Source of the DNA: Schizochytrium sp. TIO01 | Taxonomy: Eukaryota; Sar; Bigyra; Thraustochytrida; Thraustochytriidae | Reading direction: 5' to 3' | NCBI GenBank assembly: GCA_004764695.1 | Contig: SMSO01000037.1 | Coordinates: forward strand, 3,904,337 to 3,968,336 | DNA length: 64,000 nt | In this document: in pieces, positions 25,043 to 36,890 of the stretch | Layout: each line of letters begins with the position of its first letter | How positions within the stretch are numbered: position 1 is the first letter of the stretch | The notes under the pieces: model-generated | What the model was told of the DNA's origin: nothing | The model's input: only the letters and a program-made list of their open reading frames with translations | Database searches by the model: none | Translations under genes and position numbers: made by a program

Positions 25043-26145
25043 GAGAAAGAGGGATTTTCTAAAGGACAGACACTTACTTATACTGGCCGGCCGGACCATT
25101 TGAAGGAGCCCAAGAAAGACGTGTCTATTGCTAGAAAGGCATGAAAGAAGAGGAAGCCTGACCTGAGACGGCTTGAGAGTTGATGGACGCAGAGCAAATG
25201 AGCCGACCCCGCGGAAGGGCCGGCGGAGAGGACGAGAGATTCTCTCCGTGTCGACCTAATCTGATGAGGCCCTGGGATCCGTGCTAGCTGACTAGACCTA
25301 CTTATCTCTGGCGCAGCCTTTTTCTCTGCTGCAGAGAGAGAGGATACTAACTAATAACCGTAGAGGCTGGTTGCTGAAGAAAGGTTCGTATGCAGCTTTG
25401 CAAAATAAGAAGCGTACTTACTTACACGTTTTCATAGGTACTCCTGTTTTGCGAGTATGGCCAACCTCAAGAAACAGACGCTGATGGTATGTGAGGTCTG
25501 AAAGAACGCACGTGGGCTTATTAAGTTGGTCACGTGGAGTGCAGACGCTTCCGGCTCCAGCGTCGAAGAACACGAGTGAGTGTTTTCTTTTCGTTTTAAG
25601 GAGGGGAGCTGAAATGTGAACAGAAGATAGATACCCTCTTTCTCCCTCGCTTTCTTTCTCTCTCTGTGCAAAGTAAGGAAGTCTACGAACTGCTTTTATA
25701 GAAGCGTTTTCACCTTTACGCCGCAGATTTCTCGCCATTGCTAGTCGAATGAGCTATTCCTGTCCGTCTGAAGCACGTGGAAAGTCTGCTGGTTCATTCG
25801 CCAGCGAACGAAGAAGTGCAAAACGAAGAACAGCGAATGAAGAAATAAGATTTCGAGGCAAATAAAATAAAACCTGCGAATAAGCCTCCATTTCAGGATA
25901 TTCTTCTTTAGAGCCCGGGAGCCTCGTTCGTCATCAATCTTGGTTCAACGAAGAAGAAGATCGCTCGCATGGAATATCGTTTGTAACCCAAGTCAAACTA
26001 TCATTCTTCAGGTTAACAAGCAAAGCGGGGCGTCATAACTCCTTCTTCTCGAATTGACACGTTAGGATGGTTCAACCGGACGACTCCGCGAGGCCCTTCT
26101 CTGCAAGCACTCTGTGGCAGATTGTGGAAACTTATGAAAGACCCG

Positions 26146-26201
26146 CATTCATCGCTCGTCATTCATCATTCGTCATTCATCATTTGTCATTCATCATTCG
26201 C
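26146..26201. repeat. 14-bp minisatellite, four copies
   Basis: Units of the form CATTCATCATTCGT at 26146, 26160, 26174 and 26188, with one or two substitutions each. Confidence 0.88.
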
Positions 26202-26664
26202 CATCAGCCGGTTCTCAAGGCGGCTCCAGGATCGCAGGTTCTTCGCCTTGACCTTCCTCGCCACGAGCGATAGATAACCAAAGAGCCCAACAATACGCCA
26301 TGATTGATGCTTCAAAGCCAACTTCTGAGAACTTTTACAGGTACCACGCACCTTGACTTAGCTGGACCATACTCGCAGCCAAGGCGCTGAGGTAAAAAAG
26401 TTCGATCCGCGGCCCTTCTTACTCAACGTGTCTCGCAGCGGCACCTGACTTCTACTGCTGCAAAGACCTGGAAGCTCTCGGGCTGGCGGACGGCTTGATC
26501 TGACCTGTGTCCTGGCCGATCTGGACGCCGCCGCAGACGGCCGCAGGCTCCAGTACAAGGTTCTTGCCGAGCCTCCAGGCGGAATCTTGCGGCTGATAAG
26601 ATAGCCGAAGGATACTACGAGTCGCCCTGTTCTGCTTGCTAGAGGCACGAGTGAGTGGATACTT

Positions 26665-26708
26665 AGAAAGAAATACAATTATATGATGAAATAATTGTAT
26701 TTCTTTCT
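26665..26708. repeat. Perfect 18-bp inverted repeat with 8-bp loop
   Basis: Left arm AGAAAGAAATACAATTAT (26665-26682), loop 26683-26690, right arm ATAATTGTATTTCTTTCT (26691-26708). The arms are exact reverse complements. The right arm continues into more TTTC copies and then an A-rich stretch. Confidence 0.95.
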
Positions 26709-27695
26709 TTCTTTCTTATTTATTAAAAAAAATAAAAAATACCAGCGAGATATTGTTTCAATGTGGAAATTTAAATAGAAATGCATGCATGCATGAAATG
26801 CACCGAAGAGGAGAGGAGAAACGCGGCGCAAACCTTGGGCGCAATGTCCTGCGGCGAGGACTCTTCAGGTAGGTTCAAGATCAGAAGCCTTCGATGCCCC
26901 TCAGCCCGACTGTTCTCTTTGTCTCGCTCTGTGCTGCAAATCCTCTGGGTAATTAACTAACTATTCATCGGCGTGGTTTTGTTTCACATCGCCATATTCG
27001 TACAGAGGGGCAGGCCGGCAGAAGGGAGAGAAGAAAGACTTTCACAAGTCCAACCTTTTTTCTTATTCCCGCCATTCTTCTACTACTTCCCGGCCGATGA
27101 AGATACCTATCCAATCTTTTGTCTTACTGAGCCTTTGAGTGTGGCTTGAAGGTAAAAAATCGATTTAAACTCAGTAACTAGTGAGAGTGGTGAACCCCTT
27201 ACTGGTTGGGAGGTAGGTAGGTACATACTAGATCACAGGAAGGAAGGAGAGTAAAGAATGGGAGTACAGGCTTTCTTTTGTTCGGTAGATTTGGCTCCTT
27301 GATTTTTCAGAACTTGGCAGAGTGAAAGAAAGTAAAGAACTGGAGATCTACCAACTCGTAATTCGAAGGAGCTTGAGCTGTTCGAGCTGTCAACGATTCC
27401 TTGTTCTCAATCAATGCCTTGCTGTGAGGGGCGTGCTGTGAAGGGCCATCTCTAATCTCAAGGAAATTTTGGGGAAGCTTTGGGGTTCAACTGCGCTCAC
27501 GATTTATCAAAAGTTGACTTACTTTCCTATGTCGGCATTTTTTTTATAAATTAAATATAAACGTTTTTAATTTTTAAAATGAAAATGTTTTGTAAAAAAA
27601 ACTAAACGAAAAGTAGCAAAGAGGGCTTGGAGAAAAGAAAGAGGAAAAAAGGGAGAACTTTTTGGTGCATTCATCAACGAAGAAGAAATAGTTTT

Positions 27696-27699
<4 letters not shown>

Positions 27700-27731
<32 letters not shown>
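27700..27731. repeat. Microsatellite (CT)16
   Basis: 32 bp perfect. Confidence 0.95.
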
Positions 27732-27734
<3 letters not shown>

Positions 27735-28085
27735 GCGCGGGGTTTCTTTCAAGAAAGCTTTTGTCAAGAATGGGCGCGCAGGAAAATTCGTCGCGCGTCT
27801 GCTGGGCCCTTTCTGTGCCCCGAATATAGAAACGAAAGGCCAAGGCCACCACAACGAGAGCAGGAAACCTAGCTTGCGAATAAAAAGAAACAAGAGAAAG
27901 AAAGAAGAAATGGGGAATAAATGCATGATTAAGCAGTCCTGTTTTTGCTCTGTCACAGAATTCGTGGCCCCTCTCAGTGCGCATCCTAACAGGCTTCCCA
28001 GCATACTGCCAGCCTACCGCAGTTTTTGGCGACAGACTGACAACTAACTTGCCAAACAGACAGACCCAAAGAACAGTGCGTATCT

Positions 28086-28089
<4 letters not shown>

Positions 28090-28119
<30 letters not shown>
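28090..28119. repeat. Microsatellite (AT)15
   Basis: 30 bp perfect. Confidence 0.95.
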
Positions 28120-28122
<3 letters not shown>

Positions 28123-28874
28123 CGTTCTCCAATATTATTCTCAAATCAGCCTGGGGAGCTGAGGGGAAATGGCGGGTCTCAGGGGAGGATAAAACCCGCG
28201 CTGACTGGTGAAAGGAGGGATAAAGAGCTTCTTCGGCACGCCAACGCCCAGCAACGCTCGATATCGCAGCAAAGGCGAGCTCACTAAAAAAGAGAGCTAC
28301 CGGCGATAGAAGGATTGCGCAGGCCATAAAAAGAAAGGCATGGCAGCACCTTTTTAGTCTCTCCTTTCGCTCGCCTTTCTTCCTTTCGATCCGTTTTTCT
28401 CTCTTTCGAACAAAGTTATTTTTTTCTCCTTCGAAAGGAAAGTTTTGGATGCTTAAATACTGACTGGCACCTACTAGATAGTATCTACATGGAAACAGTG
28501 AAAAGTCATCGAAATCAAATTCACTTACCTGCCGGTTAGGACCTATTTATGTGATTCCTAGGGACTCAGTCTCGCAAATGCAACAAAAGACAGAAAGAAA
28601 GAAAGAATGAATGAATGAAAACATGGAAGGAAGGAAGGAAGAAATGATGTAGAAAATCTCGAAACAATCTCATGCTTAGATGCTTGCTCAAAGAAATTGC
28701 TCAAAGTTTAGCCTTGACTGAGCGATGGACTGACCGAGTGAGCCATTTCCTCTGCCAGCACGCGCATACCACGACGGTGGTGGCGGTGGTGGCGGTGGGG
28801 CGCAAACTAGATCTGGTACGCTCTGGTGAGAATCTCTCTGCTTCGGCGGCGGTCTTTTCACTCACTGTTCGCCT

Positions 28875-28906
28875 CTTCTTCTTCTTCTTCTTCTTCTTCT
28901 TCTTCT
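28875..28906. repeat. Trinucleotide microsatellite (CTT)10
   Basis: Nearly eleven perfect copies. Confidence 0.93.
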
Positions 28907-29083
28907 GCTTTTGTTCCCTTTAGATTGATCATATCACAAGTTAGCATCACGATGGCGATGCCGTACCTAGGTGTAGCTAAAATCAAGAATCGAGGGGCAA
29001 GTCGTGACTACCAGCGACGCCTTCGCACTCTCTTTCTGAGCGGAGACAGCACGTAGCAGACACAAGCAAGTTCACTTAGCAAT

Positions 29084-29264
<181 letters not shown>

Positions 29265-31560
29265 GCTATGTACTGAGCCAGCAGGCCGTGGTTTCTTGGC
29301 TCCCGTCGAGATTCGAGACTTGTCATTCGGGAACTTTGCTGGAAGCGCCTGGAAAGTCTCTCCCTCTTCGCTTCTGCAGTACAGTAATAGGTACCAAGCT
29401 TTGAAGTTAGCCTCGGCTTGGCTTGGCTTGGCTTGGCTTGGCTTGGCTTTCTTTGCTTTTTCTGGCGTTGGCCTTCAAGGTGTTTGGGCAGACGGAGAAC
29501 TATCTAGAGGAGACAACAGAGGGCTCTTCTGGCGGGAGCTATGGACTGGAGCGAGCCGGGATCTCCTCCTCTCTCGCGCGCTCTAAAGCTGCTTCAGGCT
29601 TCTTCACAGAGTCAGGTGTGAGTGAGTGCCCGGAAGAAAGAGCTGCTACAGAACACAAACTTCGTGCAAAACGTGAATTTAGGAAGGGCTAGTAGGAAGA
29701 AACGCAAGCTGTCACCTTTAGGACATCCTTCGTTGGCAGGCATCTTTTATATCTCCACTCTTAGCTGTTTGTCCTACTATTATGATTTTGTGTAATGATG
29801 TCTTTTTTTTAAATAAATAGAAAAATAAACAATTTTTTGTTTAATTAAAAACGTTTTATCTTTCGAAAGTAGAAAGTGAGAACCCACGTTGTCTTGATTT
29901 CGCAAGACTAGCTGCTCTGTTAAAGAGACTCTTACTGCCTGCCTCTTGGAGTGACGTCTACTACCTACTATCATCATTACTGAGGCGACAGAATTATTGT
30001 AAGGGTTGCTGCGAATGATAGCAGCACCGTCATCGCCACATGTCGGCCAGAGCTGAGAGGCGGGCGTTACGTTCCCGCTAAAAACGAGGAGGTTCCAATG
30101 CCGTGCGAAACGTCATGGCATCTGCTGAAGGTGTCGGTGGAGTGTCGCATGGACAAGTGGTGATTCTGAGGCGCTCTTTCCTCAAGAGCGCGCGGCCGAC
30201 GAAGACGTTGTCTTCGAGATAAAACTATGATTCAGTAGGGCCAAGTATTGGTCTAGCTCGAATTCGGAGACACGTAGAAAATTTAATCGTCGAATCGTCG
30301 TAGAGAAATGCGTCGGTTTGTTTTGGTGGGCAGAGCAGAAGAATGAATGTTTGTTCCCCTCCCTTGAATTTTTAATGCTCATTTTAAATTACCAGAGTTC
30401 TCGCCGCCAACATTAAGAAACATGCAAGCCATCAATGTGCTGTGTGGAACGCGATAGTGCCATCCATCTGTGGCAATATTTAGTCTCAGGAACGGTCACA
30501 AAGACTGGATTTCCAGGACTCAAGAAGACAGGAAAGCACCGATCGAAGTCAGCTTTGTTCTGGCAAACTGTTTATAAGTAAGTGCATTCTAGATCAATCG
30601 AAGCAAATGCACCGTGTTTAATGCCCTGCTCTGCTCTGCTGTTGTCATTTCGCAAAAGGGCAAACTCCGTCACTACAGGAGAACTGGCCTTGATGTTGAA
30701 GGTTTTGTTAGATACAGTCAAGAAGTGACCAGAGTACACGTACAGGTCCAGCGTATTGCGACATTTAAGCACGGAGACCGAGTCCAAGACAATTAAATAC
30801 CAAGTGCGAGCCACAACCTCTGTCCAGCTTTGAAACAGGAGACGAAGAGTCACGTAGATCCATCGCATTCTGCTTTCCTATCTCTCTACGGAGTGCTCGC
30901 TCACGTTCTGCCTTGAACACGCAAAGGAATGCTCAAATCTCGAGCCGCCAAGATCTTGAACAGAATACGATAATGCATAAACTATATGAAACAACTATAT
31001 AAGTTTATGTGCGCGAGAATTTCACGCCAAGAACGGCCTTCCCAAACAAACGAAAAGAAGAGAGCTTAGCTTGAAAGAAGGCGAATTAACACGACCTTTG
31101 TAATTCTGTCCTGCCGCGACATGCAAGTTAGTGCCTGCAGACCAGCCTGAAAAAGAAAAGAATACTACGAGCTTTGTCCGGAGGCTCTGCCGCGCCATGG
31201 TTTTCTTCCCACGATTTTCAATGTTTGTTGCGAGTTTGTATCGAAAAACCAACGAACGAGGCCCCGTTCAAACCTTCCCCGTCGCCTTCCGTGCAGTCGC
31301 GACATGGAACGCGTTCTCGCAGCGCAGCTTCGTCGTCAGCACGTATCTGCTTGGTGCTTGGTTTCCACAGTCTGCCGAGCCTGTTTCCGAGTCTGTCTAA
31401 TTGACCGATCGCCGAAGCCCACAGTTGTGCCTCGCGGCCACAATAAAAAACTCAAAAGCCGCGCCTCCTGCAGTCCAAGGCAGCTCAGGACCTCTTCCTC
31501 CGCACGGTCCTCTCTTCGCTCCGCGTCTTGTCCAGGCTTCTTCTAAGAGTCTCCATGCCC
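29265..31560. other. Gene-free region
   Basis: (GGCTT)7 lies at 29415, an AT island at about 29800-29860, and the rest is unique-looking sequence with short unrecognised frames. No gene is supported. Confidence 0.5.
29415..29449. repeat. Pentanucleotide microsatellite (GGCTT)7
   Basis: Seven perfect copies. Confidence 0.95.
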
Positions 31561-31572
31561 ATTCTTTGTTTA

Positions 31573-31595
31573 TAATAAATAAATGAATAAATGAA

Positions 31596-31628
<33 letters not shown>

Positions 31629-31639
31629 AATTAATTAGG
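31573..31639. repeat. AAAT tetranucleotide repeat with AATG variants
   Basis: About 17 copies; ATGAATAA variants are at the left end, followed by TTAATTAATTAG. Confidence 0.92.
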
Positions 31640-32141
31640 TTCACAGATCGTAAATATATGTAACTTTTGAGAACTATTGGTTGGATAGATAAATTGAACA
31701 CATGGCGGGCTCCTATCATCGCTCGCTCGCTCAGCCACGTTTCTTCACTTTCCTAGGCCCGAAGAAGTGCTCGCTCGAAAAACAGCGCTGCAAGTGTTTT
31801 CTGCGAAGAAAGTGGTGCTCACAGAAAGGCAAGCACTGCAGGATTGGCATCGATCGGCCTTGGGGTGGTGCCGTGCACAGTTGGGTACAGTGACGCGAAA
31901 TGAAGCGAAGGGGCAGCGAGAGAGGCGCTTGTGAGTTGGTACCATGGGCCTTGGTGGATTTGGAATCAAGCTGTGAGAGAAACGAGAGGGGAAAGAAAGA
32001 AGAATCCCCAAATCTATTGCTGGATTGATTGAAAAAGCCGAGGAAAGAAAGCATCTTTTTCACTGCTACCCGCGCAGGTAGCTAGCCGGTTAGGACCGAA
32101 AGAAGTGCGTGGTTCTTTCTTTTCAATTTAAACGAAAACAT

Positions 32142-32161
32142 AACAACAACAACAACAACAA
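32142..32161. repeat. Microsatellite (AAC)6.7
   Basis: 20 bp perfect. Confidence 0.9.
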
Positions 32162-32385
32162 TTAAAGTTACAAAGTTTCTTTGACGACGATGATTGAGAT
32201 CTCAACATGAAAAGCGAATTCTCAACACGAACTTTTCCTCTGTAAGCGTAGATGGTACCTAATCTCTCTCTGGCTACGCATGTATGTACTAAAGCGAGGT
32301 GAAACTGGGTAGCCACAGAAAATGATCAGGACTCACCTTTTTTGTTTTGGAGGCAAAGGTGAGAAATCGATAGATTCGCCACTTG

Positions 32386-32407
32386 CAAGCAAGCAAGCAA
32401 GCAAGCA
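32386..32407. repeat. Microsatellite (CAAG)5.5
   Basis: Same motif and orientation as the 44-copy array at 18097. Confidence 0.9.
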
Positions 32408-32838
32408 ATCATCCTCAGGAGCACCCGAGATCTCCGCGGTTTCGAAGCAGCTGACGCCAGAAGCAGCACGGCTCCGAGTTGTTGAAGGCCCAGTCATCAT
32501 GGGTTTGCCCACACAGGTCGGCCCTCTGCAGGAAGGCAAGGCAGCATGCGGGTACGCCGGCGCCGGTTCGAGTTCCTTGTAGTAGGCCATCGAAAGTCCT
32601 TCCTGCGGAGCGAGCTCAGTTCAAGCGGCGAGCCAGCTGGAGTGAAGGAGATCTGATGGGTTCACGAATAAGTCAACGAAGGTGGGTTGTTGTTGTGTGT
32701 GAGCCAGAACTTGAACAGCGCAGCGAGGCGCTTTGCGCCACTGGTGCGAGCGTCTGCAGCCATCTACGCGGCGCCTGGCGCACATACGTGCATTTGCGGA
32801 GGAAAGCGAGGAGGAATTCTTAGAAAGCCACGAGCACC

Positions 32839-32888
32839 GTGCGTGCGTGCGAGCGAGCGAGCGAGCGTGCGTGCATAATGCATAATGC
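32839..32888. repeat. GTGC/GAGC repeat with adjacent TGCATAA units
   Basis: GTGC and GAGC tetranucleotides (32839-32874) abut three copies of a TGCATAA-like heptamer. Confidence 0.85.
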
Positions 32889-33037
32889 ATGTCTGCCAGC
32901 CTCCGTGGCGGCACTTGCACCCCGTCTTCGAAGATGCGCTTCGGCGCCAAACGAACGACATTTCTCAAGAAGGACAGCCCAGCCCACCGCCGAAGATGCG
33001 CACTAGCCCAGTTCTGTGGAAGGCATCATGCAGCCAG

Positions 33038-33082
33038 TAGCTAGCTAGCTAGCTAGCTAGCTAGCTAGCTAGCTAGCTAGCT
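33038..33082. repeat. Microsatellite (TAGC)11, self-complementary
   Basis: 45 bp perfect, the longest of the TAGC/GCTA arrays. A shorter one lies at about 33414-33429. Confidence 0.96.
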
Positions 33083-33870
33083 CGAGCTGACGGAGATGAC
33101 TCATTCATTTGGTGTTCTCAGAGGATGAGCGAGCCACATCGATTGGGTTGGAGCATGGAGATCGAGGGCAAAACGGGCCAGGTTAACACGACGATGAGCG
33201 CTATCGTTCGCTCGCTCGCTCGTGCGGTTGGCGCAGGCAGTCCATCGTGCAGGACACCGGCGACGATGATGCCTCCTTGGGCTGGCGGCTTGCGGGCTTG
33301 CGGAGTTTGGAATTGGCAACGCGAAGAAAGAGCCCTGCTCCAAGGCGCCCAAGAGCATCCGCTCTGCGGGCCTGCCGAAACTGACTTTGCCAAGAAGAAT
33401 TTGGCCTGAAGAGAGCTAGCTAGCTAGCTCCAGTGCGTAAATCCTGAGGAGCTGGCTGCGAACAAACCGCACGCAGTGGAGAGAGGAGGAGAGAAACGCC
33501 ACGTACGCATCGCCTTCACTTCGGAGGCCCCGCGTCCTCGCCGCAGAGCGCCACGCTCTCCGGCAGAGTTTGAAATCTGACTCTCAGTCCCAGTTTGAAT
33601 TGAAGAAACAACGAAGGTGGGTTTCAAAACAGAGGCAGAAGAAAGGGATATCTTTTCCTCGCATGTAGGTCCAACTAGCTTATTACCACGATCTTTGTAC
33701 TATCTGCTACGGAGCGGGCGATGGAGTAGGGGGAGAATTAAAGGAGCGAAGTCTTTGTTCGCTTCGAAATGGCTGTCATCATCATTTTGGTGGGTGTTCT
33801 CTCTACTTTCTCTGAGAAAACATAAAATCTAAAGCCAAAAAACACAAAACATGAAAACTCAATTACACAA

Positions 33871-33892
33871 GAGAGAGAGAGAGAGAGAGAGA
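33871..33892. repeat. Microsatellite (GA)11
   Basis: 22 bp perfect. Confidence 0.93.
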
Positions 33893-34047
33893 AATAGAGA
33901 AAAGAAACGAAACAAAGTTAAAATCCAACAAAACAGCAGAATGGATAGTTACGAGTGTTTTATATAAAATTGAAGAGATTCGAACGCTTCTCCTCCGCCA
34001 TGCTCTAAGAAACATTACACGGATACCTGCGGCCACTTAGGCCTAGT

Positions 34048-34096
34048 CATTCGTTCATTCGTTCATTCATTCATTCATTCATTCATTCATTCATTC
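34048..34096. repeat. ATTC tetranucleotide repeat with GTTC variants
   Basis: About 12 copies, with the variants at the left end. Confidence 0.93.
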
Positions 34097-34383
34097 GTCA
34101 ATCAATTGATGTCGTACCAGTGGCAGCAAAAAGCAGACCGTGTCCAGCCAGCCAGCTTGCTTCCTCCGCCTCCGTCGGTCTGCGTGGTGTCTCTCATTCG
34201 CGCAAACAAAGAGCTACTACTGCTGCTGGTGGACAAAGCAAGTAAGCAAAGAAGCAGCTTGTCAGGCCGCCCGAACGTCGCCTCTGAGCAGCCAGCAGCG
34301 ACCATCTCTTGCGAAACATGTGAACTTTCTTTGTTTCTTTGTTTCTTTCTTCCTTTCGAGAGATGAACAAGTGAAAAGAACGT

Positions 34384-34384
<1 letters not shown>

Positions 34385-34431
<47 letters not shown>

Positions 34432-34432
34432 A
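34385..34432. repeat. Microsatellite (AAAG)12
   Basis: 48 bp perfect purine array. The reverse-complement motif CTTT forms an array 210 bp downstream. Confidence 0.95.
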
Positions 34433-34643
34433 GGATCAAGAACTGGAAAAGCTATCGAAGGAAGAGGAAGGAGAGCTTTGAAGCACGAGTTACGCTTCAC
34501 TGTACTACCTATACTCCCATTAAGTACTACCACGGCTCATAATTCCAATGAACGACCACTAATTGAAACAGGAAGAAACCTTCCTTTCTTCCACTCTTCT
34601 TTCGCAGCTTCAAAAAACAGACCGGCGGCGTCTCTTTCCTCTT

Positions 34644-34669
34644 CTTTCTTTCTTTCTTTCTTTCTTTCT
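34644..34669. repeat. Microsatellite (CTTT)6
   Basis: Inverted relative to the AAAG array at 34385-34432. Confidence 0.92.
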
Positions 34670-34785
34670 CATTCTTCTCTTTTTTCTTTTGAAATGCTCT
34701 AGAGTGCCAGGCAGGTCCCCGCTACGTTTTTGGAAGCTTGTTTTCGACTTGGCAAATATATCGACCATTCAAAGTAATTTTTAAT

Positions 34786-34844
34786 TTTGTTTGTTTGTTT
34801 GTTTGTTTGTTTGTTTGTTTGTTTGTTTGTTTGTCTGTCTGTCT
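34786..34844. repeat. (TTTG)12 with TCTG variants at its right end
   Basis: About 48 bp perfect, then three TCTG units. This is the same architecture as 24913-25042. Confidence 0.94.
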
Positions 34845-35249
34845 CGTGGAAATAATATCTAAAACTATCGGTAAGGTAGTAGGAGTTCTCTTTTTATTTC
34901 CCGGCCATAGTAGGTGGATAGATAGCTCGTACGGCCCTGGACGAAGAGGCTTTTTCTATTGGGAGGCAAAGGGACCAGCAAGGCTGTTCTGTAAATGCGC
35001 CTATCCATCGCTTTCTTGCTGAGGTTCGACTCATGAGAGAGCTGTTACTTGCTCATCTATCGCTGGCTTTTGCTCAAAGACAGAGGGCGCCTCCTCATTT
35101 TTCTTTATTTATTAGAAAACAAAGCAAAACATACATGGAACGGAGGATCCATCGAGCCCCTTCTTGTTCCAGTTCTAGTTCTTGTTCTACTTTTTGGCGG
35201 TCTTGTCTGTCTGTCTGGCCTCTAGAGGTTCTTATCGATTAGGTACTAG

Positions 35250-35307
<58 letters not shown>

Positions 35308-35338
35308 CTCTATCTATCTATCTATCTATCTATCTATC
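35250..35338. repeat. Tetranucleotide array (CTAT)22 with one variant unit
   Basis: 89 bp with a single CTCT variant near 35305-35310. Confidence 0.95.
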
Positions 35339-35400
35339 AGAATTTGAAGATGGCACGCGCGTAAACGGCGTGAGGGCTTTGGCAGGTTCTCTTGTTCTAA

Positions 35401-36890
35401 AGGGACCATAAGCCGGGCATCCATGCTTCTGCTGGTTCTTCCCTGAGAATCGACCAGCAGGTAAATAAATCATAGCAATAGATTTGGGGACGAGGCACCT
35501 CACGCGAAGTCGAGGCAGAAGACCAAAGTATGGTGCGAGATTCTTCCGGGATAGGATATTGAAAAATGTAAATATGAAACATACGATTGGAATCTGCAGA
35601 AATTGGAGGAAATGAAACCCTCACTTTCTTGCTCCTTTTAGATTAGAACATAGACAATCGTAATTTAATGCAGTTGGCGGCCAAGCACGTATCATTAGAT
35701 TCTTCCGGGTTTCCAGCAATCGCAGTGATTGATAACTTGCTCTGTCTAGTAAACGGATTCGAAGCCATCATTCATGAAATGTCTTCAGTCCCACGCACGA
35801 TATCCGGCGCATCATTTGCTTGCTTTTATGATAAAGAGGAGAGATTTCATTCGTTTAGAGACGACGGATTTGTGCTGGAGACCGACCCTTCAGGACACCG
35901 CAGAGTTCTCCGTTTGCCTACCTAGGCCTTGTTAGGATGTGAGGTAATCTCGAAGGGCTCCGGGTTTTGAAGAACTCAAGAATTTATACCCAAGTTCCTC
36001 TCTTTCACAAAGATCATCCATCCTCTGCAGGAACAGAACGAGCATTACTTAGCGATAAAGTTCTTTTTCCGGCGACAGTGCTCGTTTCGCTTGATCGGGA
36101 TTTCTGCCAGGCGAGCTGAGCCGCGCCACAGATAAACCGCTGCAAACGTTTCCTGCTCGACTGATTGGCCGCATCGCTGATGAAAACAAATGACTCTATC
36201 AAAGTCCGAACGCCCAATCGTTCTTTTCACCTGGAATTGCCTCATGGGCTTTGGTGAATAAATTGATGTTTTCAAGGCCCTGTCTATCTGAGTACCACGG
36301 CATTCGATGTGTTACGTTAGGCCCCTGTTCTTTTCTGCTGCTACTGCTTTCGCTTTCTAGTCTGCCTGCGGTAGATGGAAATACGGCGGGCGTATTGTTG
36401 CTTGCAATTGAGAACGTTCCTTCTCTGGAAGCAGCGTATTTTCTGGGCGTCTCTCTTGTAAATCAGTGCGCAAGAACATGTCTTAGTGGTCGGTCTTTGG
36501 TGCTGATCCTGATCCCAATGCCTTTCGAAGTAACTAACCCTCGAAGTAATCGTGGCCTTCGCGGAGCAGCGCTCACTCAAGAAAGCCTGCGTGGTGATGG
36601 ATGTGGAAATGTGCTGCGCGATGCAAGAGAGGCACTAATAAGTGTTTCTCGAGCGAGCTAACATTGCTTTGCGCTGTGCTGTCGTTTGGTCTTGTTTTGT
36701 TCTGTTTTGTCTTTGAATGAAAAAGGAAACATAGGAAACCAAATAGGAACCGGGTAGCACCTGGCTAATAGAAAAAAGAATTAGAAAAGGGAAAAGAGCT
36801 GAGCAATAGAATGAATCCTTGTGTTGATTCGTTTCTACTGTTAAAGATTTTGAAATTCAAATTAGCTGATGATTTGTTCTCATTTATAAC
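35401..36890. other. Unique-looking block with two ATG-started small open frames
   Basis: No microsatellites. Plus-strand frames 35668-35925 (85 codons) and 36266-36661 (131 codons) start with ATG and look less repetitive than most in the window, but neither has a recognisable domain and both could be chance. They are discussed as findings and not called. Confidence 0.45.

Larger units (their letters stand above)
23295..29083. other. Gene-free region with microsatellites and GC-richer patches
   Basis: Contains GTTT, CT, AT and CTT arrays, a 14-bp minisatellite, a perfect 18-bp inverted repeat and AT islands at about 24300-24375, 26700-26745 and 27535-27610. GC-richer stretches lie at about 24430-24830 and 26370-26620. 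No open frame beyond the repeat-driven ones exceeds about 145 codons, and none is recognisable. Confidence 0.55.
31640..35400. other. Gene-free region with the densest microsatellite cluster
   Basis: Holds AAC, CAAG, GTGC/GAGC, TAGC, GA, ATTC, AAAG, CTTT, TTTG and CTAT arrays, and a GC-richer patch at about 32400-33560 in which overlapping open frames up to ~115 codons lie on both strands. Those frames have no recognisable domain, and several include the repeats. No gene is supported. Confidence 0.55.

Noticed and set aside
24577-25062. 161-codon frame ending in Val-Cys-Leu-Phe repeats
   Set aside because: Its length comes from the stop-free TGTT array.
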